From Oscillospiraceae bacterium (GTDB taxonomy: Bacteria > Bacillota > Clostridia > Oscillospirales > Ruminococcaceae), in NCBI GenBank assembly GCA_017550285.1, contig JAFZPP010000023.1:1-64000 (forward strand): 64,000 nucleotides of DNA, written 5' to 3'. Under the pieces are notes generated by a model. That model had not been told where the DNA came from, did not search any database, and saw only the letters and a list, made by a program, of their open reading frames with translations. Shown piece after piece: positions 7,931-16,770 of this stretch. Made by a program: the position numbers and the translations under genes. Positions within the stretch are counted from its first letter, which is position 1; the number at the start of each line of letters is the position of its first letter.

Positions 7931-8056
7931 GTTTGATACACCTCCTTTTGGATAAAGCCCGTCCGTTCAGATTTCGGGCGGACAAGGAATCGGCTTTCGC
8001 CTCGGTACGGACAAACCGTACCTTACTATTTTATCAGAAAAAAGCAGATTTGTCAA
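7931..8056 (-). promoter_or_regulatory. Promoter and structured leader of rpsF
   Basis: Consensus promoter on the minus strand: TTGACA (8051-8056), 17 bp, TAAAAT (8028-8033). The leader folds into GGTACGG/CCGTACC and a second stem GTCCG/CGGAC with flanking CCC/GGG. A hairpin at this place is expected for the S6:S18 autoregulatory leader known in Firmicutes; identity was not verified with a covariance model. Confidence 0.7.
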
Positions 8057-8140
8057 GAGCAAACCGAAAATTTTTCCGGAGAATGCGGCATCATCTGACC
8101 GGATGTGACAAAATATGATAGACTGTGTATCATTTTTATA

Positions 8141-8169
8141 TTGACAAATCCGGAATCCTCTGCTATAAT
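8141..8169 (+). promoter_or_regulatory. Consensus promoter for the cytidylate-kinase-like gene
   Basis: TTGACA (8141-8146), 17-bp spacer, TATAAT (8164-8169). Confidence 0.85.
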
Positions 8170-8232
8170 GAGTATAACATACAGTTGTGCCACTGAATAC
8201 GCCATTAGATGACCGACGAAAAGAGGGATACC

Positions 8233-8841
8233 ATGAAACCGATTCTGATTTCTATCAGCCGTGAATACGGCAGCGGCGGCAGAGAGATCGCGCAGAATAT
8301 CTCAGAGCGTCTGGAGCTGCCCGTCTTTGACCGCAAGCTCATTGACATGACCGCTGACCAGTGCGGTTATTCCACCAAGTTCATTCAGGAAAATGAGGAG
8401 CGCATGACCAATTCCTTCCTCTATAATATCGCCGTTGCAGGACCTTATTCGCCTTTTGCAGAGGCGGAAGCTCTGCCGCAGGACTATGTCTTCCTGACAC
8501 AGAGCAAAATCATCACCAAGCTCGCTAACGAGAATCCGTCTGCCGTATTTGTCGGACGCTGCGCAGATTATATCCTGCGCGACCACCCGAGCCTGTTCAG
8601 TGTCTTTATCACTGCGGATATGGATTTCCGTGTCCGCCGCGCGATTGAGCACTATGACGTTCCGCCGGAGAAGGCATATGCGATCGTCAGCCGGCACGAT
8701 AAGCAGCGCCGCCGCCATTATAATTACTACACCGGCATGGAATGGGGCGCAAGTTCCAATTATCACCTGATTCTCAATACCGGCAAGCTCGGCATCGAGA
8801 CCGTCACAAGCATTCTGATCGAGCTGATCAAGCACGCATAA
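8233..8841 (+). CDS. Cytidylate kinase-like family protein
   Basis: 202 residues from the ATG at 8233, chosen because AGAGGG (8222-8227) is correctly spaced; an in-frame ATG at 8209 has no such site. A P-loop-like start ISREYGSGGREIA (8-20) and the later VFVGRCADYILRD segment are typical of the cytidylate-kinase-like (Cmk-2 type) family seen widely in Clostridia. Members are presumed nucleotide kinases, but the substrate is not established. The gene is monocistronic with its own promoter and terminator. Confidence 0.85.
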   Translation: MKPILISISREYGSGGREIAQNISERLELPVFDRKLIDMTADQCGYSTKFIQENEERMTNSFLYNIAVAGPYSPFAEAEALPQDYVFLTQSKIITKLANENPSAVFVGRCADYILRDHPSLFSVFITADMDFRVRRAIEHYDVPPEKAYAIVSRHDKQRRRHYNYYTGMEWGASSNYHLILNTGKLGIETVTSILIELIKHA

Positions 8842-8847
8842 TACCGT

Positions 8848-8879
8848 ATCCCCGATTCACAGATCGGGGATGCTTTTTT
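8848..8879 (+). terminator. Terminator after the kinase-like gene
   Basis: ATCCCCGAT/ATCGGGGAT stem, 6-nt loop, then TTTTTT. Confidence 0.9.
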
Positions 8880-8911
8880 GATTTGTATACGCTGAAACTG
8901 AGGTAACGTCT

Positions 8912-9814
8912 ATGCTGAAACATATGCGCGGCAGTCTGCTGCTGCTGACCGCCGCAATCATCTGGGGCACCGCCTTTGTCGCGCAGCGCAAAGGCATGCG
9001 CTATGTCGAACCGTTTACCTATAATGCAATCCGCACGCTGATCGGCGGTCTGGTGCTGATTCCGGTCATACTCGGCGTCCGTCTGCTGCGGAAGAAATCC
9101 GCTGCCGTATCCCCTGCCGTCAGCCGGAAAGCGACGCTGCGCGGCGGCATCTGCTGCGGCATCACACTGTTCACCGCAAGCTCCTTGCAGCAATGCGGTA
9201 TCGCGCTGACAACCGCCGGAAAAGCCGGATTCATTACGGCGCTGTATATTGTGATTGTGCCGCTGCTCTCGGTTTTTCTGCATCAGAAGCCGCCGAAAGT
9301 GATCTGGATTTGTGTTGCAGGCGCAGTTGCCGGCTTCTGGATGCTCTGCATCCGCAGCGGGTTCACAATCAACCGAGGCGATCTGCTGACGCTTGGCTGT
9401 GCGCTGTGCTTTGCGGTGCATATTATGGTTATTGATCATTTCTGCACGCAGCAGGCAGACTGCATCGTCTTGGCATGCATCCAGTTTTTCACTGCCGGCA
9501 GCCTCATGACGGCGGTGATGCTGTGCTTTGAGCATCCCGACCTGCAAAACATCCTCGCGGCAAAGGGCACAATCCTCTATGCAGGCATTATGTCCAGCGG
9601 CGTTGCATACACCTTCCAGATTCTCGGGCAGCGCGAAACGCCCCCGACCCTTGCCACTTTGCTGATGAGTCTGGAATCAGTCTTTGCAGCGCTCTCAGGC
9701 TGGCTTTTGCTCCATGAGCATCTCTCCGCCGCTGAATTCAGCGGATGCGTGCTGGTCTTTGCTTCCGTGATAACCGCGCAGCTCGTCGTGAATAAGACGT
9801 CTCCGAAAGATTGA
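8912..9814 (+). CDS. DMT-superfamily (EamA) transporter
   Basis: 300 residues, almost entirely hydrophobic, with about ten membrane segments in two repeated five-helix halves. The first half begins SLLLLTAAIIWGTAFVAQRKGM and the second holds the typical ASGVAYTFQILGQ-type segment (MSSGVAYTFQILGQ, about 232-245). EamA proteins export or import amino acids and other metabolites in the cytoplasmic membrane; the substrate cannot be told from sequence. It is flanked by two terminators, so it is transcribed alone. Confidence 0.9.
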   Translation: MLKHMRGSLLLLTAAIIWGTAFVAQRKGMRYVEPFTYNAIRTLIGGLVLIPVILGVRLLRKKSAAVSPAVSRKATLRGGICCGITLFTASSLQQCGIALTTAGKAGFITALYIVIVPLLSVFLHQKPPKVIWICVAGAVAGFWMLCIRSGFTINRGDLLTLGCALCFAVHIMVIDHFCTQQADCIVLACIQFFTAGSLMTAVMLCFEHPDLQNILAAKGTILYAGIMSSGVAYTFQILGQRETPPTLATLLMSLESVFAALSGWLLLHEHLSAAEFSGCVLVFASVITAQLVVNKTSPKD

Positions 9815-9818
9815 AAAC

Positions 9819-9846
9819 AGGGCTCTACAGTAAACTGTAGAGCCCT
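9819..9846. terminator. Bidirectional terminator between the transporter and yebC
   Basis: AGGGCTCTACAG/CTGTAGAGCCCT, a perfect 12-bp stem with a TAAA loop, between convergent genes. Confidence 0.8.
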
Positions 9847-9871
9847 CATGATTCATCTCTCGGATATAACT

Positions 9872-10609
9872 TTACGCATCCTCAGGCATATCCCAGTTAT
9901 GCCACACGTTCTGGACGTCGTCGTCGTCCTCAAGGTGCTCGAGCAGCAGACCCATTTTACGGAGCGACTCCTCCTCGGTCAGCGTGACATAGGTGCTCGG
10001 GACCTCCTCCGCTTCCGCAGAAGCAACGAGATACCCCTTTGCCGTCAGACCCTCGCGCAGATCGCCGACCGCTGCCGGATCACAGACAATCTCAATGCTG
10101 TCCTCGGAATAGGTCATATCGTCTCCGCCGAGCTCCATGACGTCCTCCATGACAGCGTCCTCATCCAGCTCGCCTTCATGCTCGATTACGACAATACCCT
10201 TCGTCGAGAACAGATACGAAACGCAGCCGGTCGTGCCGAGGTTGCCGCCGAACTTATCAAAATAGTGGCGGATATTGCCTGCGGTACGGTTCTTGTTGTC
10301 GGTCAGACACTCAACGATAACCGCAACGCCGTTCGGACCGTAGCCCTCGTAGGTCAGGGATTCGTAGTTGTTCTTGTCGCTGTCGCCGGCTGCCTTCTTG
10401 ATCAGGCGGTCGATGTTGTCATTCGGAACATTGTTCGCCTTTGCCTTTGCGATCAGGTCGCGCAGCTTGCTGTTATTGTTCGGATCAGGGCCGCCCTCTT
10501 TGATGACAACCATCATCTCTCTGCCGATCTTGGTAAAGATTTTCGCCTTTACCGCGTCGGTCGCTTCCTTTTTCCGCTTGATATTATTCCACTTGGAATG
10601 TCCGGACAT
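9872..10609 (-). CDS. yebC: YebC/PmpR-type translation or transcription factor
   Basis: 245 residues with the family start MSGHSKWNNIKRKKEATDA and the central EGYGPNGVAVIVE motif. YebC proteins were long described as DNA-binding regulators; recent work links them to translation of proline stretches. It is the last gene of the rplU-prp-rpmA-obg-mrnC-yebC cluster, 12 bp after mrnC. Confidence 0.95.
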   Translation of the reverse strand: MSGHSKWNNIKRKKEATDAVKAKIFTKIGREMMVVIKEGGPDPNNNSKLRDLIAKAKANNVPNDNIDRLIKKAAGDSDKNNYESLTYEGYGPNGVAVIVECLTDNKNRTAGNIRHYFDKFGGNLGTTGCVSYLFSTKGIVVIEHEGELDEDAVMEDVMELGGDDMTYSEDSIEIVCDPAAVGDLREGLTAKGYLVASAEAEEVPSTYVTLTEEESLRKMGLLLEHLEDDDDVQNVWHNWDMPEDA

Positions 10610-10621
10610 GAAAAACGCCTC

Positions 10622-11065
10622 CTATTCTGAAATTTCATGCTCCTGCGTGTGTTCCTGCCAGATCACCGCAAACAGCTCGCGCAGCCTTGTGATCTCGCCG
10701 CAGAGATATAAATATCCGAACAGGCATTCAAAGCCTGTTGCCTTACGATAATCCGCCGGTGTGGCATGCTTCGGCACGCTGATCCCGCTTGCGTTCCTGC
10801 CGCGGCGAAGGATATCCGCTTCCTCGTCCGTCAGCATCTCAGCGATTCTTGCCGCCGCATCCGCCTGATAGGCAGCGCGGACATGTGCAACCGCCTGCGC
10901 ATGCAGCTCACGCGCCGGACGGTTCGCTTCGCGCAGCAGCGTCTCACGAACCATAACCTCATAGACGCTGTCTCCGAGAAACGCGAGCGTCAGCGGACTG
11001 TACTGCTTCGCCTCATCGGGCGACAGCGGTGCCTGTGCAGAGAGCATATCAATCGACATAGTCAA
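10622..11065 (-). CDS. mrnC: Mini-ribonuclease III
   Basis: 147 residues; an RNase III catalytic domain without a double-stranded RNA-binding domain. LAFLGDSVYEVMVRE carries the conserved acidic residue, and RGRNASGISVPKHA matches MrnC. In Bacillus it matures 23S rRNA ends. The start overlaps the obg stop by 17 bp; ATGs at 11065, 11059 and 11047 are all possible because no clear ribosome binding site distinguishes them. Confidence 0.9.
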   Translation of the reverse strand: MTMSIDMLSAQAPLSPDEAKQYSPLTLAFLGDSVYEVMVRETLLREANRPARELHAQAVAHVRAAYQADAAARIAEMLTDEEADILRRGRNASGISVPKHATPADYRKATGFECLFGYLYLCGEITRLRELFAVIWQEHTQEHEISE

Positions 11066-12323
11066 ACTCGAAACCGTTGATCGAAACGGTTACGCCCTCC
11101 TTTGCACCCATTTCCTCCAGCTTGTCGATGATGCCGCTGGTGCGCAGAACACGCTCGAAATATTGCAGCGATGACCAGTCATCCGGATTGATCACGCGCA
11201 TGATCGGCTCCATAAACGGCGCTTTGACCTGATAAACGCCGTCCGCGTCGATCTCAATCGTATAGCGCTCCTGCTCCTCGGGTGCTTCCTCCGGTGCTTC
11301 CTCCGGTTCAAACCGCTTGACCGGCGGCAGCGTTTCGAGCGTTTTTGCGATCTCATCCAGCAGCGGCTTCGTACCCTGCGCAGCAGCCGCAGAAATGACA
11401 TAGAACGGCAGCCCCTTCTCTGCAATATATGCATGCAGGCGCTCAATCTGCTCCTCGGATGCAAGATCGGCTTTGTTCGCAGCGACAATCTGCGGACACT
11501 TGCTCAGATCCTCCGAAAAATCACGGAGTTCCTTGTTGATCTTCTCGAAATCGTCGATCGGATCGCGGTCCTCGCTGCCGGAAACATCCAGCACATGCAC
11601 GATCAAACGGCAGCGCTCCACATGCCGCAGAAAAGCATGTCCGAGACCGGCGCCTGCTGCGGCGCCCTCGATCAGTCCGGGGATATCCGCCATGACAAAG
11701 GATCGCTCATCGTCAAATTTCACCACGCCGAGCACCGGCTCCAGCGTCGTAAAATGATAGTTTGCAATTTTCGGTTTTGCAGCAGATACGACTGAAATCA
11801 GCGTCGATTTGCCGACATTCGGGAAACCGACAAGTCCGACATCCGCGAGCAGCTTGAGCTCTAAGATGACATCGAACTTTTCACCGTCATAGCCCGGCTT
11901 TGCAAAGCGCGGAACCTGTCTTGTAGAGGTTGCAAAATGCTGATTGCCCTTGCCGCCTCTGCCGCCCTTTGCGAGAATCACCGGTTCATCGCCGGAGATA
12001 TCCGCCATCACTCTGCCGCTTTGTGCTTCACGGATGACGGTTCCGCGCGGCACCTTGATCACAAGATCGGGTGCGCTCTTGCCGGTACAGCGCTTTGCCG
12101 CGCCCGGCTGACCGTTCTCCGCAACATATTTCCGCTTATAGCGGAATGAAATCAGGGAAGAATCGTGGTCGTCCGCTACAAAAACAATATCGCCGCCCTT
12201 GCCGCCGTCCCCGCCGTCGGGTCCGCCTGCCGCAACAAATTTCTCGCGGTGGAAGCTGACGGCGCCGTCGCCGCCTCTGCCTGCTTCGATATGGATTCTC
12301 GCCTGATCGACGAACATAGACAT
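11049..12323 (-). CDS. obg: GTPase Obg/CgtA
   Basis: Essential GTPase in 50S ribosome assembly. From the ATG at 12323 (GAGGTG ribosome binding site just upstream; a GTG at 12332 overlaps that site) the protein has 424 residues. The glycine-rich Obg fold (1-~155) is followed by the G domain with P-loop GFPNVGKSTL (166-175), the ADIPGLIEGA switch II region and NKAD, and then a C-terminal OCT domain (~340-424). It lies in the classic cluster after rpmA. A small hairpin (CCCCT/AGGGG, 12344-12369) separates it from rpmA and may modulate readthrough. Confidence 0.97.
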   Translation of the reverse strand: MSMFVDQARIHIEAGRGGDGAVSFHREKFVAAGGPDGGDGGKGGDIVFVADDHDSSLISFRYKRKYVAENGQPGAAKRCTGKSAPDLVIKVPRGTVIREAQSGRVMADISGDEPVILAKGGRGGKGNQHFATSTRQVPRFAKPGYDGEKFDVILELKLLADVGLVGFPNVGKSTLISVVSAAKPKIANYHFTTLEPVLGVVKFDDERSFVMADIPGLIEGAAAGAGLGHAFLRHVERCRLIVHVLDVSGSEDRDPIDDFEKINKELRDFSEDLSKCPQIVAANKADLASEEQIERLHAYIAEKGLPFYVISAAAAQGTKPLLDEIAKTLETLPPVKRFEPEEAPEEAPEEQERYTIEIDADGVYQVKAPFMEPIMRVINPDDWSSLQYFERVLRTSGIIDKLEEMGAKEGVTVSINGFEFDYVD

Positions 12324-12426
12324 TGAAATCACCTCATAAGAAATCCCCCTGCGTTAAACACAAGGGGACCATGCGGTACATCAGACGCCCTGCACCGGTG
12401 ATCCCGGCACAGGACATCATGCATTC

Positions 12427-12714
12427 TTACTGCTGCTCGGCAGCATAGACACTGACGCGCTTGCGGTCGCGGCCGAGACGCTCGAAGCGAACCTGACCGT
12501 CGATCTTTGCGAACAGTGTGTCATCCGAACCGATGCCGACATTGTTGCCCGGGTGGATGTGTGTGCCGCGCTGACGAACAAGAATATTGCCCGCCAGAAC
12601 GTACTGACCGTCACCGCGCTTGACGCCAAGGCGCTTTGCTTCGGAATCACGGCCGTTCTTGGTAGAGCCAACGCCCTTCTTATGAGCGAAGAACTGCATG
12701 CTAATACGCAACAT
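12427..12714 (-). CDS. rpmA: 50S ribosomal protein L27 with cleavable N-terminal extension
   Basis: 95 residues from the ATG at 12714, chosen for the GGAGGTG site upstream. The N-terminus [20 protein letters not shown] carries the Firmicute extension ahead of A-H-K-K-G. Prp protease cuts after the phenylalanines so that mature L27 can reach the peptidyl-transferase centre. The prp gene is directly upstream. Confidence 0.96.
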   Translation of the reverse strand: MLRISMQFFAHKKGVGSTKNGRDSEAKRLGVKRGDGQYVLAGNILVRQRGTHIHPGNNVGIGSDDTLFAKIDGQVRFERLGRDRKRVSVYAAEQQ

Positions 12715-12752
12715 TTTGATTGCACCTCCGTATTCAAAAGTGGTGGCTGCTC

Positions 12753-13091
12753 TCAGCACTGTTTCAGAGTGACGGTCAGCAAACCGTCAAAATCCTCTGA
12801 AAGCGCCTGCATATGAATCAGCAGCCCGTGCAGGAGTTCCGATTGCACAGGATCCGGCGCATCAAGCCGGAAACCGAGTGTGTTCTGCGCAGATGCGGAA
12901 GGCTGTTCCGTCACCGTGACGGCGGCGCCGAAGCACTCCGTCAGCGTATTGCAGGTCAGCTGAACCGCAGAGGAGACTGCCGCACAGAGAATCTGACCGC
13001 GCGGGTCCTCCTCCGTATATTCAGCATGTCCCTTGACCTTGCAGCTGATGAACATTCCGTTTTTCTGCGTGAACGAAGCTGTGAGCTTCAT
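12753..13091 (-). CDS. prp: Ribosomal-processing cysteine protease Prp
   Basis: 112 residues. Catalytic His22 and Cys36 sit in [20 protein letters not shown], the expected GHA...C(A)AVS pattern. It removes the N-terminal extension of L27, and possibly of other proteins. It is encoded between rplU and rpmA as in other Firmicutes and is translated from a start 10 bp after the rplU stop. Confidence 0.95.
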   Translation of the reverse strand: MKLTASFTQKNGMFISCKVKGHAEYTEEDPRGQILCAAVSSAVQLTCNTLTECFGAAVTVTEQPSASAQNTLGFRLDAPDPVQSELLHGLLIHMQALSEDFDGLLTVTLKQC

Positions 13092-13100
13092 CTCCCGTGC

Positions 13101-13412
13101 TTATTTGCTGATCGTTTCGATGCGGACCTGTGTAAACGGCTGTCTGTGGCCCTTTGCACGCTTCTGACCGCACTTCGGCTTGTAGGTGAAGACGCGGATC
13201 TTCTTGCCCTTGCCGTTTGCGAGCACCTTTGCGGTGACGGATGCGCCGTCAACGGTCGGTGCGCCGATCATCAGACCGCTCTCATCGCCGACTGCTGCGA
13301 CCTGATCGAAGGTAACGGTATCGCCGACCTCAGCTGCGAGCTTCTCAACGCGAACAACGCTGCCCTCCTCAACCTTCAGCTGCTTACCGCCTGTCATAAT
13401 GACTGCATACAT
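13101..13412 (-). CDS. rplU: 50S ribosomal protein L21
   Basis: 103 residues beginning [18 protein letters not shown], the usual L21 start; the open frame extends 45 codons upstream, but that part is the transcribed leader. The core ([20 protein letters not shown]) is typical. First gene of the operon, with a promoter at 13519-13547 and a ~105-nt leader. Confidence 0.96.
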   Translation of the reverse strand: MYAVIMTGGKQLKVEEGSVVRVEKLAAEVGDTVTFDQVAAVGDESGLMIGAPTVDGASVTAKVLANGKGKKIRVFTYKPKCGQKRAKGHRQPFTQVRIETISK

Positions 13413-13547
13413 GGTATTCTTGGCACCTGCCTTTTCCATAAACTCGCTGCGAACGGTGCGCTGTATGAACCGTAAACGGGCATACTGCGACTTCAACCGT
13501 CCAACATGCGGTTCTACCATTATACAGGATTTTCGCAGTTTTGTCAA
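13413..13547 (-). promoter_or_regulatory. Promoter and L21-type leader of the rplU operon
   Basis: TTGACA (13542-13547), 17 bp, TATAAT (13519-13524). The ~105-nt leader can pair AACCG with CGGTT near its 5' end and contains GC-rich arms further on. An autoregulatory L21 leader is known at this position in Firmicutes; the match was not tested with a model. Confidence 0.7.
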
Positions 13548-13552
13548 TAGCT

Positions 13553-13592
13553 GACGAAAAGCCGCCGGTATAAATTGCGGCAGCTTTTCGCG
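13553..13592 (-). terminator. Terminator of the GH26 gene
   Basis: Imperfect stem CGAAAAGC...GCTTTTCG with inner CCGC/GCGG pairs, 16-56 bp past the stop codon and just upstream of the rplU promoter. Confidence 0.6.
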
Positions 13593-13608
13593 GTAAATTT
13601 AGTGATTA

Positions 13609-15525
13609 TTACAGATTCTTCTCGAATTCATCCTTTGTGATGAGCTTTGCGATATATTGCAGGATGCGTGTCGTATCCTCAGCGGTCAGCCCCTCACTGC
13701 CGTCGCAGTCCGCATTCAGCTTGCCGTCGGAAGTCAGCGTGGCTGCTGCATCCTCCGCGATAAAACGCGCAAGCAGCACCGCGTCAGAAACATCAACGAT
13801 GCGATCACAATTAACATCACCGGGAAACTTCGCCTTCGGCTGCGTACCTCCGGACGCAGCGGTCTGGGAGGTCGTCTGCGTGGTTTCGGATTTCGCCGTA
13901 CCGGATGCAGAAGTCTGCTGCGGCAGCTCCGGATCGTAGGTATCCCAGTCCGGCAGCTCATCGAGCGTGATGCAGTAATCGCTGGTATAGATTTTTTTCA
14001 GCTCGTCCGCGCCGGTCAGCTCGGTCAGATAGCGCTGATACCACGGGCAGAAATAGAGCCATGCAGCCTTGTCCTTTTCCAGATTTTCGAGCGACGGGAT
14101 TGTATCATTCTCGCTCATGACAACCATTTTCTGACCCTTGGTCTGCGCGACCATGGAATAGAATGTCGCAGCAATCGCGCTGTAATTCGGATCATTGTTA
14201 TTGATCGCGTTGTACTTATCACAGCCCTGAAAATCGACGTATTCATCGCCCGGATACCATTCCGCAGCATGTGCAGAGGTCGAGCAGGTCCAGATCCACA
14301 GCAGATTATGCAGCTTGTATTCCTTGGTCAGCTTGTCGTAGAGGTAGTGATACAGATTGACACATGCCTCCGGACCCTCAGCGCCCCACCAGAACCATGC
14401 GCCCTCTGCCTCGTGCAGCGGACGGAACAGAATCGGCACACCGGCATCACGCGCCTTGCCGAGCTGTTCTGCAAGCAGTGCGATATCGGCATTGAGCACC
14501 TCATTCTCCCATGTGCCCTCCTTGACCGCATTCGTCGCACTGAACGTGGTGAAATTGCCGCCGTTCGCTGCGGATTCAACATAGAATGCGCAGTCCTTGC
14601 TGCCCTTTTCGGTCGGGACATTCCAATGGTAGGTCACGGTCGGGATGCCGCCCTTCACCTTATACCAGTCAACAATCCGTTCCGGCGCATCATCAAAATA
14701 AGGCGCAGTCGTATTGTAGAAGAGCAGGTCAATACCGCGGATCGCAGGCTGCTTGCCCGTTGTCTTTTCGATATACTCAAACTCCGCTTCGTTATCGACA
14801 AAATAGTCAATCGGCTTGCCCTGCGATTTCAGCGCATCTTTGTTATAATTGTGCGAGCCGCAGTATTCCTGCTGACCGGAGAGAATATGCTTGCCATAGA
14901 CCGAGCGCAGATACGCATAGAGCTTGCGCGCCTCGGGGCTGGCATCCGGATCGCAGGGTGCCGCTGCCGGTTCAAAGTTTGTCAGATATGCCGGTGCATC
15001 GGAAAGCGTCAGATAGTCAAGGAAGGTATAGCCCCAGTAGCTCTTGATTGCAATGGTATTCTTGCCTTTGTTCAGATGAACATAGCCTGCCGGAAGCATC
15101 TCCCAGCCCTTGCCGGAATTGAACGGAAACAGCACCTCGCCCTGCGATTCGCCGTTGACGATAAGATACTGCGTCTTATCGGGCTTTTCCGGATTGCCGA
15201 AGCACTGAATATAGCAGATATCGAGCGCATAGTAGCCTTCCTTCTCGATATCCACCGTGACTTCAGCCGTTGCCTCCTTGCGGTCGATATAGACATAGCT
15301 GTCGCCCGACCAGCCCTTCATGTCGCAGACATTGCCGAAGCCGTCCTCATCGACCTGCTCCCATGTGATCGGCTCACGTTCCTCGCAGTCCTTGAGCGTA
15401 CCGCTCTCGAACTCGACCTTGATGCCCTTTCCGTCCGCTGCGGACACTGTGCCGCAGGGTACGGAAAGCGCGCCGACAGCGATTGCAGCCGCTGTCAGCA
15501 GTGCGGTTTTTCTGTTTGTTTTCAT
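13609..15525 (-). CDS. Secreted GH26 beta-mannanase with N-terminal CBM and C-terminal dockerin
   Basis: 638 residues from the ATG at 15525 (AAGAGG ribosome binding site). Signal peptide 1-29 (ends TVSA). A CBM35-like beta-sandwich spans about 37-177, with the EFESGTL start and a KSYWGYTFLDYL end. The GH26 catalytic domain covers about 196-524: acid/base Glu372 in FRPLHEAEGAWFWWG and nucleophile Glu472 in VVMSENDTIP. A Ser/Thr linker follows, then a type I dockerin (about 568-630) with GDVNCDRIVDVSDAV and NADCDGSEGLTAED loops. It should cut beta-1,4-mannan as a cellulosome component. Upstream in-frame codons to 15678 have no start signal. Confidence 0.93.
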   Translation of the reverse strand: MKTNRKTALLTAAAIAVGALSVPCGTVSAADGKGIKVEFESGTLKDCEEREPITWEQVDEDGFGNVCDMKGWSGDSYVYIDRKEATAEVTVDIEKEGYYALDICYIQCFGNPEKPDKTQYLIVNGESQGEVLFPFNSGKGWEMLPAGYVHLNKGKNTIAIKSYWGYTFLDYLTLSDAPAYLTNFEPAAAPCDPDASPEARKLYAYLRSVYGKHILSGQQEYCGSHNYNKDALKSQGKPIDYFVDNEAEFEYIEKTTGKQPAIRGIDLLFYNTTAPYFDDAPERIVDWYKVKGGIPTVTYHWNVPTEKGSKDCAFYVESAANGGNFTTFSATNAVKEGTWENEVLNADIALLAEQLGKARDAGVPILFRPLHEAEGAWFWWGAEGPEACVNLYHYLYDKLTKEYKLHNLLWIWTCSTSAHAAEWYPGDEYVDFQGCDKYNAINNNDPNYSAIAATFYSMVAQTKGQKMVVMSENDTIPSLENLEKDKAAWLYFCPWYQRYLTELTGADELKKIYTSDYCITLDELPDWDTYDPELPQQTSASGTAKSETTQTTSQTAASGGTQPKAKFPGDVNCDRIVDVSDAVLLARFIAEDAAATLTSDGKLNADCDGSEGLTAEDTTRILQYIAKLITKDEFEKNL

Positions 15526-15690
15526 TTTCGGTAACCTCTTTTCAAAATAAAGAAATGTATTGTTAACAGCCGGTCTCTCCGGCTTTATAACCGATTTGTT
15601 TAGAGATAGAAGATAGGAGATAGCAGTTGTGGTGTCGGCTGCGCCGACGGATTTATAAACAGTGCTTGAAGCACGCACCGCATCTTCTCA

Positions 15691-16458
15691 CTACGCTCTT
15701 TTTCGCGCAGCAAAATAATATCTGTGGATGCTGCCGCAGACGGCACCCTTTTCTCTGATCTCTGCTTCTGTTTTCACCAGCTGCGGGAAGCAGCGATCCA
15801 CCGAAAATCCGGTAAATTCCCATTCAATCACTTTGGCAAACCAGATCAGCGCCGCCGTATCAAAAAAGCGGATCGGACGATATGCCTCATCTTCTGCAAG
15901 GATTTCAAAGCCTGCTGCGCGGAACTGCGCAAGCTGCGTATCAAGATACTGCTCCGGAAACGGAACCGGTACATCCGGCAGCAGCCGCGTGACCAGTTCA
16001 CGGTCATTCTCCGCGCCGACCTGCTGCGTCAGAAAGATACCGTTCGGCTTCAGCACGCGCCAAAGCTCACTGACATCGTATGAACCGTGCCGGTTGAGCA
16101 CCAGATCAAACGATGCGTCGGCAAAGGGCATCTGCGCATCATCTGTCATTTCGCGGAAATCAATCCCGAGCGGAAGAAGGCGCACCCTGCAAAACTGCAC
16201 ATTCGGCGCCCAGCCCTCGGTTGCCGCAGTCTTTTCATGCGGATGTCCGAGCGACAGCAAAAATTCCCCGCCGCCGGTATCCATATCCAGCAGGCGCATA
16301 TCATCCCGCCGGTACTGCTGCACAATCGCCTTGAAATCCCACGGCAGCAGTGCATCGCCGTCTGCCCATTTGCCTTCGATTTCGCTGAAATCCCAGCCCT
16401 TGATCTGTGCGCGGCATTCCAATGCCTGCCAGATCGCTTTTTGTTCGTTCATATTCAT
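15691..16458 (-). CDS. Class I SAM-dependent methyltransferase
   Basis: 255 residues. Motif I is LLDMDTGGGEFLLSLG (about 56-71), an acidic residue closes the second strand, and the DLVLNRHGSYDVSELWRVLKPNG segment is the UbiE-like motif II-IV region. The N-terminal GWDFSEIEGKW is conserved in this Clostridial group. The substrate is unknown. The upstream region contains an 11-codon ORF and a hairpin that could act as an attenuator. Ribosome binding site AAAGGAG precedes the start. Confidence 0.85.
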   Translation of the reverse strand: MNMNEQKAIWQALECRAQIKGWDFSEIEGKWADGDALLPWDFKAIVQQYRRDDMRLLDMDTGGGEFLLSLGHPHEKTAATEGWAPNVQFCRVRLLPLGIDFREMTDDAQMPFADASFDLVLNRHGSYDVSELWRVLKPNGIFLTQQVGAENDRELVTRLLPDVPVPFPEQYLDTQLAQFRAAGFEILAEDEAYRPIRFFDTAALIWFAKVIEWEFTGFSVDRCFPQLVKTEAEIREKGAVCGSIHRYYFAARKRA

Positions 16459-16502
16459 GATAACTGCTCCTTTTCATATGTTTCATAATATGAAAATGCA
16501 GT

Positions 16503-16580
16503 CTGACAGCGGTGATTTCCCGATACAAGTGCTGTCAGTCCTGCATCGGGCAGTTACCTCGCGGCATCATCTCAACTCCT
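16503..16580 (-). promoter_or_regulatory. Possible leader peptide and hairpin before the methyltransferase gene
   Basis: On the minus strand AGGAG (16576-16580) is followed 6 nt later by ATGATG and an 11-codon ORF, MMPRGNCPMQD, ending at 16535. Its stop overlaps the first arm of a perfect 8-bp stem CTGACAGC/GCTGTCAG (16503-16538). This is the geometry of a translation-coupled attenuator. No clear promoter was found, so it is a hypothesis. Confidence 0.4.
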
Positions 16581-16770
16581 CAAACATAAAAAACTTAGGA
16601 TTATGCTCGTCTTGGGTACGGTGGTTCAGTGCTTGACTGCATCCGCTGCAAGAGCCTCGTCATCTTTGGCGGCGGCGGAGAGCCGCCCCGATTGAACTGA
16701 ACAGCGAACAGTCATGCACAATCAGCCGAAGAAGGGCAAAGCGAAACGGATACGGGCACTGCCCGCCCGC
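16581..16770. other. Intergenic region between rpiB and the methyltransferase
   Basis: No gene seen. It holds a GGCGGC...GCCGCC hairpin (16670-16687) and, directly after rpiB, the palindrome CGGGCACTGCCCG (16754-16766). On the minus strand this contains the same GCGGGCAGTGCCCG core as the palindrome of repeat copy A, but the rest of the repeat is absent. Confidence 0.5.

Noticed and set aside
13657-15534. Long open frame on the plus strand opposite the GH26 gene
   Set aside because: Antisense shadow of a clear GH26-dockerin gene; the translation is Arg/Leu/Ile-rich with no family resemblance and no ribosome binding site.
15633-15674. Palindromes GTCGGCTGCGCCGAC and GTGCTTGAAGCAC as further repeat copies
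   Set aside because: They have the same style of short stem as the 104-bp repeat but none of its boxes or promoter; probably ordinary hairpins between two genes.
16600-16665. tRNA-like segment (GGTGGTTCAGTGCTTGACTG)
   Set aside because: It resembles a D-arm, but no acceptor, anticodon or T-arm pairing can be built around it.
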